Positions 53,847 through 62,018 of a DNA stretch of 64,000 nt are shown piece after piece. The DNA comes from JBMNMS01 sp050953445 (GTDB lineage Bacteria; Bacillota; Clostridia; Peptostreptococcales; Anaerovoracaceae). Under the pieces are notes generated by a model. The model saw nothing but the letters and a program-made list of their open reading frames with translations. It made no database searches and had not been told where the DNA came from. Every line of letters begins with the position of its first letter. Within the stretch, counting starts at the first letter, position 1. Made by a program: the position numbers and the translations under genes. Location of the stretch: positions 1,298,669 to 1,362,668 of the forward strand of contig JBMNMS010000001.1 of the NCBI GenBank assembly GCA_050953445.1, read 5' to 3'.

Positions 53847-54063
53847 CTAAGTCTGAAATGCAAGAACAGGACACCTATTATTAGCGCCACCTCCTACATC
53901 AGGCTTCCCCTTAGCAGCAATAAGGTCATCAAATGATGCTCCCTCGTTTACTGTGAATTCAGCAAAGGGCTGCCCCTTGTATCTATCGGATACATATTTA
54001 AAGAAGAATAAGACAAGTACATAGTCTTTATATCTTGATGGCTCTACGCCACCTCTTAATTTG
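53847..54063 (-). pseudogene. Remnant of type I restriction-modification methyltransferase gene hsdM
   Basis: On the minus strand an open stretch of about 70 codons reads KLRGGVEPSRYKDYVLVLFF, then FKYVSDRYKG and ASFDDLIAAKGKPDVGG. This is the N-terminal helical region of HsdM. It starts abruptly at the end of the IS21-like element (TGTTAAC at 54064 onward), so the insertion cut the gene. Similarity stops after KPDVGGG and a stop follows ten codons later. hsdS and hsdR are not in the window. Confidence 0.8.
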
Positions 54064-54170
54064 TGTTAACGCCGGGATATAATTGACCCAAATCGCCGGT
54101 AAAATTGACCCACCCTTAAACCAGGGGCTATCATAGAAGTTGCAAAGACTTTTATGAAAGGGGCCCAAAT

Positions 54171-54258
54171 ATGTTAAGGAGTGGGATGATATTAATGATA
54201 CGAGAAAAATCAAAAGATGGCAAGAGTGCATACGCTATTGCAAAGGAAATGGGTTTGT
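54171..54258 (+). pseudogene. istA of IS21-like element 1, 5' fragment
   Basis: Encodes MIREKSKDGKSAYAIAKEMG, the N-terminal helix-turn-helix of IstA. The frame reaches TTG at 54255-54257 and is then cut by element 2. The next codons of the gene (SKNTVKKY) lie at 59746 onward in the same frame. Confidence 0.85.
54253..54258. repeat. 6-bp target duplication of IS21-like element 2, left copy
   Basis: GTTTGT, repeated at 59741-59746. Removing one copy and everything between them restores istA of element 1. Confidence 0.85.
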
Positions 54259-54322
54259 TGTGTTTGGCAAGAATAATTTCCCACACTTAGGAAGTTTATT
54301 TTTCCACACCCCCGGCCAATAA

Positions 54323-54590
54323 CTATTGCATTTTAGAATGCCTTACCCGATAGCTGGCGCCATTATGCATGATTAGGTGCCCATGATGCACAATGCGGTC
54401 TAATATGGCCGTTGTAAGCTTCTCATCATAGAATATCGTGTTCCATTCATCAAAGGGAAGATTCGTCGTAATAACAATGCTTTTCTTTTCATAGCAGCTG
54501 GATATAGCCTCAAACAGCAGCTGCGTTCCTACCCTTTCAAAAGGTATGTAGCCCCACTCGTCTAATATTAGCATATCGGCTTTATCTAAG
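54323..54590 (-). pseudogene. istB ATPase of IS21-like element 2, 3' fragment
   Basis: Starts at LDKADMLILDEWGYIPF (Walker B) and ends with LDRIVHHGHLIMHNGASYRVRHS, the usual IstB C-terminus. The whole 5' half, including Walker A, is missing; the break is exactly at the TGTCAG end of the Tn7/Mu-like unit (54591). Confidence 0.85.
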
Positions 54591-54709
54591 TGTCAGTTCT
54601 CACATTAAATTAGGAAATAATTATCGAATTTAAGTCGGACAAATAGCCCGGGTTTTCTCAGATTAAAATAGATAGCTTTCTATTGGCAAATAAAATTCTC
54701 AAATTTCAT
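54591..54709. repeat. Left end of the Tn7/Mu-like unit with four motif copies
   Basis: Copies in the same orientation: TTCTCACATTAAAT (54597), TTATCGAATTTAAG (54621), TTCTCAGATTAAAA (54655) and TTCTCAAATTTCAT (54696). Spacing is 24, 34 and 41 bp. Multiple unevenly spaced transposase-binding sites are the hallmark of Tn7- and Mu-type ends. Confidence 0.7.
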
Positions 54710-54854
54710 CCCACAATAAATGATTCCCCTTTCACCTGTTGCTGAAAGACATCTTTTTCCTCGCTAATAACAGTTTGAAATCCGGAGATTAATTTGCAAA
54801 GCGATCCATAATAGAAAAAATACCGGCTAAGTAGGTACCTGGCCGGCATTAGGG

Positions 54855-55160
54855 TTAAATAATATTTCCCACATTCTTGATAGCAGTTGCCACAGTGATA
54901 GCATCGGTTTTTCTGAAACACTTTGTCAAGCGTTCCACATTCCAAAAGAGGTCGCTAAAATCCGAAAGCTCGCATCCCACATTCCAATTGGGTATACAAA
55001 CAAAGTTCCCAAAATCGTGTGTTCCGACGATTACATGGTAATAATGGCCCCTGCTTCTGATTTCGAACTCGCATTTTTTACGGTCTCTCTTTACCGCAGA
55101 TATTACACCGGTCCAATGGGCCTTCCTCTTTTCGGTTTGATTTGTGCATAAAAACTCCAT
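54855..55160 (-). CDS. Small conserved protein of the transposon (DUF6618-like)
   Basis: 101 residues, WTGVISAVKRDRKKCEFEIRSRG then YHVIVGTHDFGNFVCIPNWN and CELSDFSDLFWN. I associate this pattern with DUF6618, seen near transposase-ATPase units in Clostridia; the match is from memory and the function is unknown. Good RBS (AGGTGAGG). It follows the ATPase gene by 56 bp on the same strand and may be a target-selection or regulatory factor. Confidence 0.65.
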   Translation of the reverse strand: MEFLCTNQTEKRKAHWTGVISAVKRDRKKCEFEIRSRGHYYHVIVGTHDFGNFVCIPNWNVGCELSDFSDLFWNVERLTKCFRKTDAITVATAIKNVGNII

Positions 55161-55216
55161 TTCCTCACCTCCTTGAGATTAACCATTCTTCTTATGTTAG
55201 CCTTTAATGGTTAGCC

Positions 55217-56017
55217 TTAGGCTCCAATCTCTATGTTGGCCTGAAATACTGCTTCCCCGTCAACGCTATCAACTCTTTTAGCTGCAGAATACATAAGTGC
55301 TGCCGTAGTGATATTGTTAATAACTCTTGGTGCTCCGTTGGAGATATTGTAAATAGCTTCTATGGCAGCAGGGGTAAATACATTTCTTGTGCATCCTGCG
55401 AGTCTCATTCTGCTGTCAAGATAGTCTGTGCATTCCTCTTTTTTAAGGCCCTGCATAGTGTAACGCATTACAATTCTTTGCTTTAGTGGGTAGCTTGTAT
55501 TAAGCATCAGTTTGTTACGGATTTGAGGCTGGCCTACCATAATGAGCACAAAAGGATTTGCCGAATCCATCTTAAAATTAAAAAGTATCCTAAGATCATC
55601 CAAAATTTGCGTTGATGCCATATGTATTTCATCTACGATAAACACAGGCGTGATCCGTTGGTCGTAATAAAGCGAGTTTATGGCTGATTGTATTTCATAA
55701 AACATATCAATTTTGCGATAGGGTTTAGCACATCCTAACATGACGCAGATTGCCTGATAAAAGTCTTTTACCGTAAGAGTTGTAAGGGGAAGATAACATA
55801 CCTTGTAGAGGGATTTGTTGGCATTTTCAGCGAATTTTCTTAAGCATGTTGATTTGCCCATCCCCGGCTCACCAATAATTAGCCCCATACCACGATTATC
55901 AAGCATGTATTTAAGACGCCCTTCAAGCTCAGTAAGGTCCTCGCCTTGGTACAGCTTGTCAACTTCAACTTCTTTATCAAATGGGTTAAATGTTAATCCG
56001 AAGAATTGCTTAAACAT
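55217..56017 (-). CDS. ExeA/TnsC-like AAA+ ATPase of the transposon
   Basis: 266 residues: N-terminal MFKQFFGLTFNPFDK, characteristic of ExeA-family proteins, Walker A GEPGMGKST (about 49-57), Walker B PVFIVDEIH (about 130-138), sensor regions and a C-terminal helical domain. In IS21, Mu and Tn7 such ATPases (IstB, MuB, TnsC) pick the target and activate the transposase. The gene overlaps the transposase stop by 8 bp. Confidence 0.87.
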   Translation of the reverse strand: MFKQFFGLTFNPFDKEVEVDKLYQGEDLTELEGRLKYMLDNRGMGLIIGEPGMGKSTCLRKFAENANKSLYKVCYLPLTTLTVKDFYQAICVMLGCAKPYRKIDMFYEIQSAINSLYYDQRITPVFIVDEIHMASTQILDDLRILFNFKMDSANPFVLIMVGQPQIRNKLMLNTSYPLKQRIVMRYTMQGLKKEECTDYLDSRMRLAGCTRNVFTPAAIEAIYNISNGAPRVINNITTAALMYSAAKRVDSVDGEAVFQANIEIGA

Positions 56018-57362
56018 GTTTCTCTCCTCCCTTTAAAATTGCGGAAAACGAAATTGTGTTTTTATGTATTTCTAAAGGTGTCTCATTTGTTTGATTCTTG
56101 ATGTCAGTTGCAAGTTTACTTTCACGTCTGCGAGACTTGCGCTTTACATGGACGTTGTCAAGGAAACGTACTTTTTTAGCCTCCCCAACCTTTTTGCCGT
56201 CTTCGTAGAGCATAAGGGCCTTGGTCGTATCTTCAAGCCACTCCGGTTCGTAGCGAACCTCCAGGCGCTTTCCTGAAAACATAGGATCCGTTTCAAAAAG
56301 TAAACTGTCGATTTGAATTGTTGCATCATGGTTTACCTTGCGGCTTACGCGAAGCAAAAAGCTCTCGGAAAACTGCTTCCTGTCAGTGACGAGTTTGACC
56401 TTATCAATGCCATCAATAAACATTTCATGTGGGGTTTTCCCATTAAGTGCCGAGTGTTTCTTCTTTTGGTAGTCGGTCTCCAGCCAGTTTTCATATGCTG
56501 AATTTAGCGCGTCAAGGCTTGATAGGCTTTCTGGATCAAGACCGCTTAGAAAACGTGTCCTTACGGTGCCGAAATATCTCTCGATTTTCCCGCGACCCCT
56601 TGGAACATACGGTTGCGAATGGAGCAGAGTGCAACCTATCGACGCACAGATATATTCTAATTGCTGGCTTCGGTAGATCTTTCCGTTATCTGTGTATAAA
56701 AGTTTTGGAATTCCATTCTTTAACATGGCTTCTTTTAGGCTAATCCTAAGGGTTTCGAAATTCTGTTCAAAAAAAAACTTTGAAAAGGTTATTAACCTCG
56801 TAGCGTCATCGATAAACGCATGAAGATAAGTTTGTTGTTTCTTTCTTCCTACCTGTATGTAAGGGCCATAAAGGACATCTCCTTGCCACATCTCCCCCGG
56901 ATATTGATATGAAAAACGTAGACTTTCTTCCTTAGCTTCTCCCCCATCCGTCGGAAGCACCATGTCCGCCACATACCTATACACTGTAGGCCTTGATATT
57001 TCGATTGGATTAATGACTTTTTCGGAAACAAGTCGTTCATAAAGTATAGCTATTGGCACCTTTGGATGCTGCATCCTGAACTCTTTGATTTTCCCTCCAA
57101 TTTCCTCTGTAATCTTCCTGCTCTTGCCTTTGTCGCTACGAAAGCCCGGGGTTAAGCCGTCTAAACCATATCTGTTGTAATCATAAAGCCAGCTTTCGAA
57201 GGTCTTGTAGTGATAAAGCCGCACACCATAATAGGGCATATCTAAAGGGGCCTTTGCAAGCTCCTGAAAATATTCCGTGTTGTTCTTTACATTGCCACTT
57301 ATGACGGGGCTGATTACTGAAAACCGCTTTAGTGCAATTGCTTGCCTTGTTTTGTCATCCAT
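56010..57362 (-). CDS. Mu/TnsB-like DDE transposase of the transposon
   Basis: 450 residues. N-terminal helix-turn-helix DNA-binding region (about 40-140), an integrase core with likely catalytic Asp in MWQGDVLYG, Asp in LLYTDNGKI and Glu in GRGKIERYFG, and a C-terminal beta-barrel and tail (330-450) as in TnsB/MuA. Length and layout are complete. The C-terminal tail could be the ATPase contact, as in MuA, and the overlapping ATPase gene agrees with this. Confidence 0.9.
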   Translation of the reverse strand: MDDKTRQAIALKRFSVISPVISGNVKNNTEYFQELAKAPLDMPYYGVRLYHYKTFESWLYDYNRYGLDGLTPGFRSDKGKSRKITEEIGGKIKEFRMQHPKVPIAILYERLVSEKVINPIEISRPTVYRYVADMVLPTDGGEAKEESLRFSYQYPGEMWQGDVLYGPYIQVGRKKQQTYLHAFIDDATRLITFSKFFFEQNFETLRISLKEAMLKNGIPKLLYTDNGKIYRSQQLEYICASIGCTLLHSQPYVPRGRGKIERYFGTVRTRFLSGLDPESLSSLDALNSAYENWLETDYQKKKHSALNGKTPHEMFIDGIDKVKLVTDRKQFSESFLLRVSRKVNHDATIQIDSLLFETDPMFSGKRLEVRYEPEWLEDTTKALMLYEDGKKVGEAKKVRFLDNVHVKRKSRRRESKLATDIKNQTNETPLEIHKNTISFSAILKGGEKHV

Positions 57363-57503
57363 TTTTCTCCTTTTTCTCCCTTCTTTTCTATGATTTTAAG
57401 TATTTCTAGGGTAATCCATTCCGTGATGGGAGAAAACTGGGTAAGCTCTGTTGCTGTCGAATTTTCGATATTCTTTGTAAAGTTTTCGTTTTTATGCTAT
57501 TCT

Positions 57504-58085
57504 TTAGTTAGGAGCCAAAATGCTTTTTCCTGTCATGTTATGAAAGCGACATGAAAAATTGTGTGGTTGCAATATCAGTGCTTTCTTCAGGAATTCTTTG
57601 GCGAACATTTGGCTGTTTAGGGCGTCTTCCTTCGGGATCATGCCCTGGCAGCTAAAATTTAAAAAGTATTGTATTAATCTTTTGTTCCTAAATAGCCGAT
57701 TAATGTAATAGCGAAAGTGTCTGCGACTAAAATCACCATTCTTTTTTCTAAACCAGAATTCATATCGTCTGAGTGACTTCCCCGATTTAAAAAAACCGTC
57801 TAAAAACCCAAGGATATGGCAGATAGCATATTGAAAGTATGGGATTGCGAAGTCTGGGAGATATGATAATGTACGCCCACAGATGGAGCAAAAATAACGG
57901 CGGATATAGATATATCCACTATATTCAGGACTGATGATGTATCTTGCGTAAAATCCATGTTTTTTCATTTGGATTGGCATTTGACAACCCGGCAATTGGC
58001 ACTTCTTGGGTGCTTCAGGGAAAAGCCCGGCATTTGCTAAAGCGAAGCTTGATGGGGGCTCGCTGGTTGTAAAAATCTTCTGCAT
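57504..58085 (-). CDS. Zinc-finger protein of the transposon (DUF6431-like)
   Basis: 193 residues from the ATG at 58085, seven bases after GTGGGAGG. Four Cys (29, 34, 66, 69: CQLPGC and CSIC) form a zinc-ribbon-like module; the rest is aromatic and basic and looks DNA- or RNA-binding (FRKKNGDFSRRHFRYYINRLFR). I associate it with DUF6431. First gene of the unit, 140 bp ahead of the transposase. Possible end-binding or target-selection protein. Confidence 0.65.
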   Translation of the reverse strand: MQKIFTTSEPPSSFALANAGLFPEAPKKCQLPGCQMPIQMKKHGFYARYIISPEYSGYIYIRRYFCSICGRTLSYLPDFAIPYFQYAICHILGFLDGFFKSGKSLRRYEFWFRKKNGDFSRRHFRYYINRLFRNKRLIQYFLNFSCQGMIPKEDALNSQMFAKEFLKKALILQPHNFSCRFHNMTGKSILAPN

Positions 58086-58129
58086 AAAAAAACCTCCCAC
58101 AAGGAAGTTTACCATATTTACACATATAT

Positions 58130-58237
58130 TTTAATATGAAAAGATATTCTCACATTCGGCAAGGTTTAAAACATTATCACATTATTTAATATGATAAGAA
58201 TCAATGAATTTTGCCGTTTTTAAAATGAGAAATTACA
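58130..58237. repeat. Right end of the Tn7/Mu-like unit with motif copies
   Basis: Inverted copies (read on the minus strand) are TTTTCATATTAAAA near 58130, TTATCATATTAAAT near 58184 and TTCTCATTTTAAAA near 58218; direct copies TTCTCACATTCGGC (58147) and TTATCACATTATTT (58174) also occur. The terminal TGTAAT is at 58237-58232. Confidence 0.65.
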
Positions 58238-58431
58238 TGAAATTATTGCAGAAAGCTATGAAAGAAAAAGTCTGATCATCACACAAATATTGAGTTTTCC
58301 AGATGGGTCAATGTTCTGTATGATGAGCAGATGACGGGAGCCCTTTTAGACAGGCTTTTGCACCATTGCTACCTTTTGATATTTAATGGCGAAAGCGAAA
58401 GAATGAAGACTTCACTTATTGCAAAAGGCTA
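58238..58431 (+). pseudogene. istB fragment of another IS21-like element, opposite strand
   Basis: Plus-strand reading frames give EIIAESYERKSLIIT, then after a frameshift FSRWVNVLYDEQMTGALLDR and LLHHCYLLIFNGES, which is an IstB C-terminus. It lies on the opposite strand to the istB fragment at 54323-54590 and is a different paralogue, so it cannot be that gene's missing half. This shows a rearrangement at the right edge of the Tn7/Mu-like unit. Confidence 0.75.
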
Positions 58432-59600
58432 ACAAAAAATCCCCACCGGTGCCTGGGGAAAAGTTTTTGCAGATTTGGGGAAAAAGTTATTGCAGAAAAC
58501 AGGGTGGCTGACTATTTCTGTATGATCCTCATCATAAACTATTACATCATGTGCCGTAACCTCGAGCAGAACCCTTTTGTTTGGATAACTCCCGGAAGTC
58601 GAATACCTGTTTTTATCAAAAATAGCCATCCCTTGTATGTTGGTTTTTGCCCATATATATTTGCAGCAATCAAATTTTTCTTCCGGTAGCGGTAAAAATG
58701 CCTCTTTATCTTCTTCAAATAGATCCTTTACGTTTGCATTGAGTCTGTAGTGGCTACGATTCATATCCGCAAGGCATTTCTTCATAAGCTCTTCGTTGTA
58801 TTTCTTTAAATCGTCAAATTCAGGGAGCGGTACGAAATAGTTCCTGCGACTGCAACCAACGTAGTTTTCAACGGAGCCCTTCTCCCTGCCACTTGCAGGG
58901 TTACAGAAGTTGCTCTCAAAGCCATAGTGACACTGTAGGCGGCGGAATCCCTCAGTTACTTCCCTTTCTCCATAGGCATTAATTTCTTTCACTGCAGTAG
59001 ACATATTATCAAATCTGATAACCCTCGGGATACCACCTACGGCAATAAATATATCTGTTAGGCCTTTCATTAGGCATTCTAAATTTTCCCCTTTAAATAA
59101 CTGGACAAGCTTTGCATCAGAGTGAGGAAAAGTTATACAAAGGTGGTGGCCTTCATATGTAATACCTTTCTCAATAAATGTTGTCTTCCCAAAATCAACC
59201 TGTGCTTCCCCGCAGGATGAAGAAGTGGTAATGCCGCCTCTTTGGACTGCCCAATTTCAGATTTTACCTTAGAAACAAGCGTGCGTATTGAGCGTTCACT
59301 AACATCAATTACTCTACCTTCTTTTGCCAGATCTTCAATTAGCCTATTGTATACCCTATGTGCTGTATGGTTTTGGTGCCTTGGGGCAGACTCATCTTTT
59401 AATAGCCATTCTTTGACTTTTTCTCTATACTTATCTGTCTTTGATTTTCGACCTTTTTTGGATGGTTTATCCGGTGAAAAATTCTCTTTGGCTATGTATT
59501 TTTTCACCGTCTTAACATCGTGGCCAGTTTCGCGGGAAATCGCCCTTATACTTTTTCCATTTACTTTGTGCTCATATCTGATATGATATATGTGCTCCAT
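58429..59600 (-). pseudogene. istA transposase of IS21-like element 2, frameshifted
   Basis: The N-terminal part starts at ATG 59600 with AAAGGAG upstream: HIRYEHKVNGKSIRAISRETG is the helix-turn-helix. At LLHPAGEAQVDFG, which has the first catalytic Asp, the frame is lost by one missing G in a G run at about 59208-59211. The C-terminal part resumes in the other frame with IRFDNM (second Asp) and GSVENYVG (Glu). Otherwise full-length, so the damage is recent, or a programmed shift or base-call error. Confidence 0.85.
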
Positions 59601-59740
59601 TGATAGCAACTCCTTTCATCTCCTTTCTGCTTGTTCACAAAAAGGATATATGTTTTTAGGGGGTGTTTCAATGGAGTTTCTATTTCCACTGTGGGAATTC
59701 TTATCTTCCGCTCTGTGGTAATTCTATTTTACCAAACATA

Positions 59741-59746
59741 GTTTGT
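59741..59746. repeat. 6-bp target duplication of IS21-like element 2, right copy
   Basis: GTTTGT, identical to 54253-54258. Confidence 0.85.
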
Positions 59747-60690
59747 CGAAAAACACAGTGAAAAAATATGTCAAAATGCCGTCCCTGGAAGACCAAGTCA
59801 AAAAAGCACACCCATCAAAATTGGATAATTTCAAACCAATAATACACACATGCATGGAGGCAGGTATTTTCAATTGCGAGGGAATATTCGCCCGGATAAA
59901 GCAAAAAGGTTACACGGGTGATATTACCATTCTAAAAGACTATGTCAAGCCTTATAGGCCTCCCAGGAGCCTTCCTGCCGTACCAAGATATGAAACACTG
60001 GCGGGCAAACAGGCACAAATAGATTACGGAATATGTCACTACACTGATCTTGATGGCCAAGTGCATAAAGTGCCGGCCTTCATAATGATTATGGGCCACA
60101 GGCGTGCGAAATATGTAGAGTTTGTAAAGCGGTGTGATCTTTACAGTTTAGAACGCTGCTTGATAAATGCCTTTGAATATTTTGGCGGGGTTCCGGAAAC
60201 AATACTGGCAGACCGTATGAAAACTATTGTCTTAGGTGTGGAAGCCGGTCGTACAATATGGAACACGAAATTTTAGGAATTTGCCAAAGATATGGTATTT
60301 ATTCCAAAGCTTTGCAAAGCAAGACGGCCACAAACCAAAGGTAAAGTTGAACGTCTGGTACATTATGTTAAGAATAATTTTTTACCGGGCCGCACCCTTA
60401 CTGATATTGATGACTTAAACAGGCAAGCTCTTTCATGGTGCAGGGAAGCGGACAGTAAAGTGCATAGCACAACCGGTTTGGTTCCTCTAAGAGAATTTAG
60501 TAAGGAGCCTTTACTTCCGTTGCCTGAATCATCAACCTTAGACCTTTATCGCTTCGAAACCAGGATAGCATCAACGGATGGTTTTGTAAGTTATGATGGA
60601 ATTAGGTATGGTGTTCCTTGGCACTATTCTGGGAAGGAACTTAGGGTTCGCATGAAAGATGGTCGCATACAGGTTTTCGATCAAAAGAAA
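59741..60690 (+). pseudogene. istA of IS21-like element 1, main fragment with premature stop
   Basis: Continues the frame of 54171-54258. Catalytic residues are visible: Asp in AQIDYG, Asp in ETILADRMKT and Glu in TKGKVERLVHY. A TAG at 60274-60276 (context NTKF-stop-EFAKDM) interrupts it in frame, most simply a CAG-to-TAG change. The gene fades out at QVFDQKK near 60690 without an istB after it. Confidence 0.87.
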
Positions 60691-60720
60691 AAACCCCCTC
60701 AAGATTGCTCCTGGGGAGGG
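60688..60720 (-). terminator. Terminator downstream of fic
   Basis: On the minus strand CCCTC and GAGGG close a stem over a 15-nt loop; the bases after it are GG then six T. It lies 80 bp past the fic stop and marks the end of the IS21 remnant. The 60721-60800 stretch holds nothing else I can support. Confidence 0.6.
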
Positions 60721-60800
60721 CTGGGTTTTGTTGTTTTTGCTGGCTGAGGTTTCAGTCACCAGGAGCCATGCAGATTTGCTGGTTCAAAAGGTGAAAAATG

Positions 60801-61766
60801 CTACTTATTTGAATCCCTCTCAGGCACCGTTATGGTTTTCCAACAGCGTTCTTTCATAAAGGCAGTGATAACAGAAATATCTTCCCCCTCATAATATTTA
60901 CCAAGGAGCTTCTTAAATTCCGGTACTTCCTTTTCGGGAATTACTAAAAAACCACCGCCATGGGCAATCAAATAGTGATTTGCAAAAATAACCGATGCTC
61001 GCTTGTTACCATCTAGAAATATCTGTGTTTTCATACAATACAAACAGAGCTTGATAGCAATATTTATGGCTTCATTAGTTTCTTCTGTGATTTCACGGAT
61101 TTTGTCTTTTACGTCTGGTTCATAAGGTAAAGGCGGGGCATAGGATGAACCACCAATTGTAACGGGCACACCACGAATGCGACCACCCTCTGGAAAAAAG
61201 CCTTCATTAACGAGTCTGGCTATGTGGCTCAGCATATAGTAGTCAGAGCGACTAGCTATAACATCACGATCCAAAATGAACTCCCAGGCGTGCTTCAAAT
61301 TCAAAATCTTTTGAACATCAGTCGCTATCATGCCGGTAACTTTTCCGTTTTCTATGATTTCTTCTGTCTGTGGGAAAGATGTCGCAACACCCTCCAAAAC
61401 AGCCTGGTCATAGATATTATTTTTCATATTAACTCGTGCAAATACAATATTGTTTATAACATCAGTAGAAAGTTCATCTTCCGAATATCCGGCTGCAGCA
61501 AGTTTCTTTTCTATACTACGAAGTTCTTTTCTAATCTCTCTGGCTTCTCTTGCATTACGAAGGAGCAGGTTATAAAGTTCTTCTGTATATACACCAACAT
61601 AAGTTGATGTCTGTTTGCCCGCCACACGTTTTCTGACATAGAGATATTTTCCATCTCCACGCTCCTTAATTTCAGGTGTTCCATCATAGGGCATTAGATT
61701 CAGTCTTGCGTGAAGGTCGGCTCGACTTCTTAGTAATTCCTGTATCTTTTGATATTGAACTGCCAT
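60801..61766 (-). CDS. Fic-family protein with altered active-site motif
   Basis: 321 residues. An N-terminal helical region (1-75) precedes a Fic/Doc fold. The Fic motif HxFx(D/E)GN(G/K)R appears as QIFLDGNKRAS (about 247-257): the catalytic His is Gln, though the Asp-Gly-Asn anion loop and Arg remain. Fic proteins transfer AMP or phosphate to target proteins; without His, activity by the usual mechanism is doubtful. A clade of Fic proteins with KTQPFxDGNKR is known to me, so this is a family trait, not local decay. It has a tightly controlled promoter. RBS AAAGGAG. Confidence 0.85.
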   Translation of the reverse strand: MAVQYQKIQELLRSRADLHARLNLMPYDGTPEIKERGDGKYLYVRKRVAGKQTSTYVGVYTEELYNLLLRNAREAREIRKELRSIEKKLAAAGYSEDELSTDVINNIVFARVNMKNNIYDQAVLEGVATSFPQTEEIIENGKVTGMIATDVQKILNLKHAWEFILDRDVIASRSDYYMLSHIARLVNEGFFPEGGRIRGVPVTIGGSSYAPPLPYEPDVKDKIREITEETNEAINIAIKLCLYCMKTQIFLDGNKRASVIFANHYLIAHGGGFLVIPEKEVPEFKKLLGKYYEGEDISVITAFMKERCWKTITVPERDSNK

Positions 61767-61779
61767 AGCATTTTCTCCT

Positions 61780-61830
61780 TTGGGGAACGGTTCATGCTTT
61801 AATTATAGTGTATTGTTCCCCAACATTCAA
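61780..61830 (-). promoter_or_regulatory. fic promoter with paired 9-bp inverted operator arms
   Basis: On the minus strand TTGAAT (61830-61825) and TATAAT (61807-61802) are 17 bp apart. Exact inverted arms TTGGGGAAC (61780-61788) and GTTCCCCAA (61815-61823) flank the -10 box with a 26-bp centre; one lies in the spacer and the other abuts the ribosome binding site. This suggests repression at the promoter and leader. Confidence 0.75.
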
Positions 61831-61930
61831 TACTAATTGAGGCAACTTTAAAGAATAGTGAGGAGTACATGGTATATTTATACCTATAAAGTAATTACCT
61901 TTCTATTTGATCCCCCCCAAAGCATAAAGA

Positions 61931-61968
61931 AAAATCCCCCCTGGGCTTTATTGGCTCAAGGGGGATTT
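61931..61968 (-). terminator. Terminator of the surface-protein gene
   Basis: AAATCCCCC (61932-61940) and GGGGGATTT (61960-61968) form a 9-bp stem extended by inner pairs (TGGGC/GGCTCA), with a T run on the minus strand. It lies about 50 bp past the stop codon at 62019. Nothing else is seen in 61831-62018. Confidence 0.75.
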
Positions 61969-62018
61969 GGTTGATTAGTATCTTAAGTTGTCTAAGGAAG
62001 TTTTAAAAGTTTGTGTAA

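Larger units (their letters stand above)
54591..58237 (-). mobile_element. Tn7/Mu-like transposon with DDE transposase, ATPase and two accessory genes
   Basis: The 3,647-bp unit has matching ends: left TGTCAGTTCTCACATT, right (inward) TGTAATTTCTCATTTT. Clustered copies of the inner motif lie at both ends. Four genes all point left: a zinc-finger protein, a DDE transposase, an ATPase and a small protein. No target duplication is visible (flanks CTAAG and TGAAA differ), so this copy has lost its original flank or arose by adjacent rearrangement. No cargo is recognisable. Confidence 0.75.
54259..59740 (-). mobile_element. IS21-like element 2, nested in element 1 and itself interrupted
   Basis: The ends are inverted: left reads TGTGTTTGGCAAGAAT, right (inward) TATGTTTGGTAAAAT, each followed by CCACA-containing subrepeats. 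It lies between exact 6-bp duplications. istA (frameshifted) sits at the right end and an istB 3' fragment at the left, so the element points to the minus strand. A Tn7/Mu-like unit occupies its middle, and a foreign istB fragment shows that the interior has been rearranged. Confidence 0.82.
54064..60690 (+). mobile_element. IS21-like element 1 (outer, broken)
   Basis: The left end starts TGTTAACGCCGGG and carries repeated ATTGACCC sites (54082-54112), typical of IS21 terminal repeats. Its istA starts at 54171, is split by element 2 and resumes at 59746. The copy is dead: it also has an in-frame stop at 60274 and it ends without istB or a right terminus near 60690, just before the fic terminator. 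Confidence 0.8.

Noticed and set aside
54597..54709. CRISPR-like repeats
   Set aside because: The repeats are short, diverged, unevenly spaced and occur inverted at the other end, which fits transposase-binding sites. No cas genes are present.
54706..54945. 79-residue ORF on the minus strand with several Cys
   Set aside because: It overlaps the well-supported small protein gene at 54855-55160 in another frame and covers transposon end motifs; the Cys pattern comes from the overlap.
60659..60859. 66-residue plus-strand ORF
   Set aside because: It spans the end of the istA remnant, the fic terminator and the antisense end of fic, with no start signal or recognisable domain.
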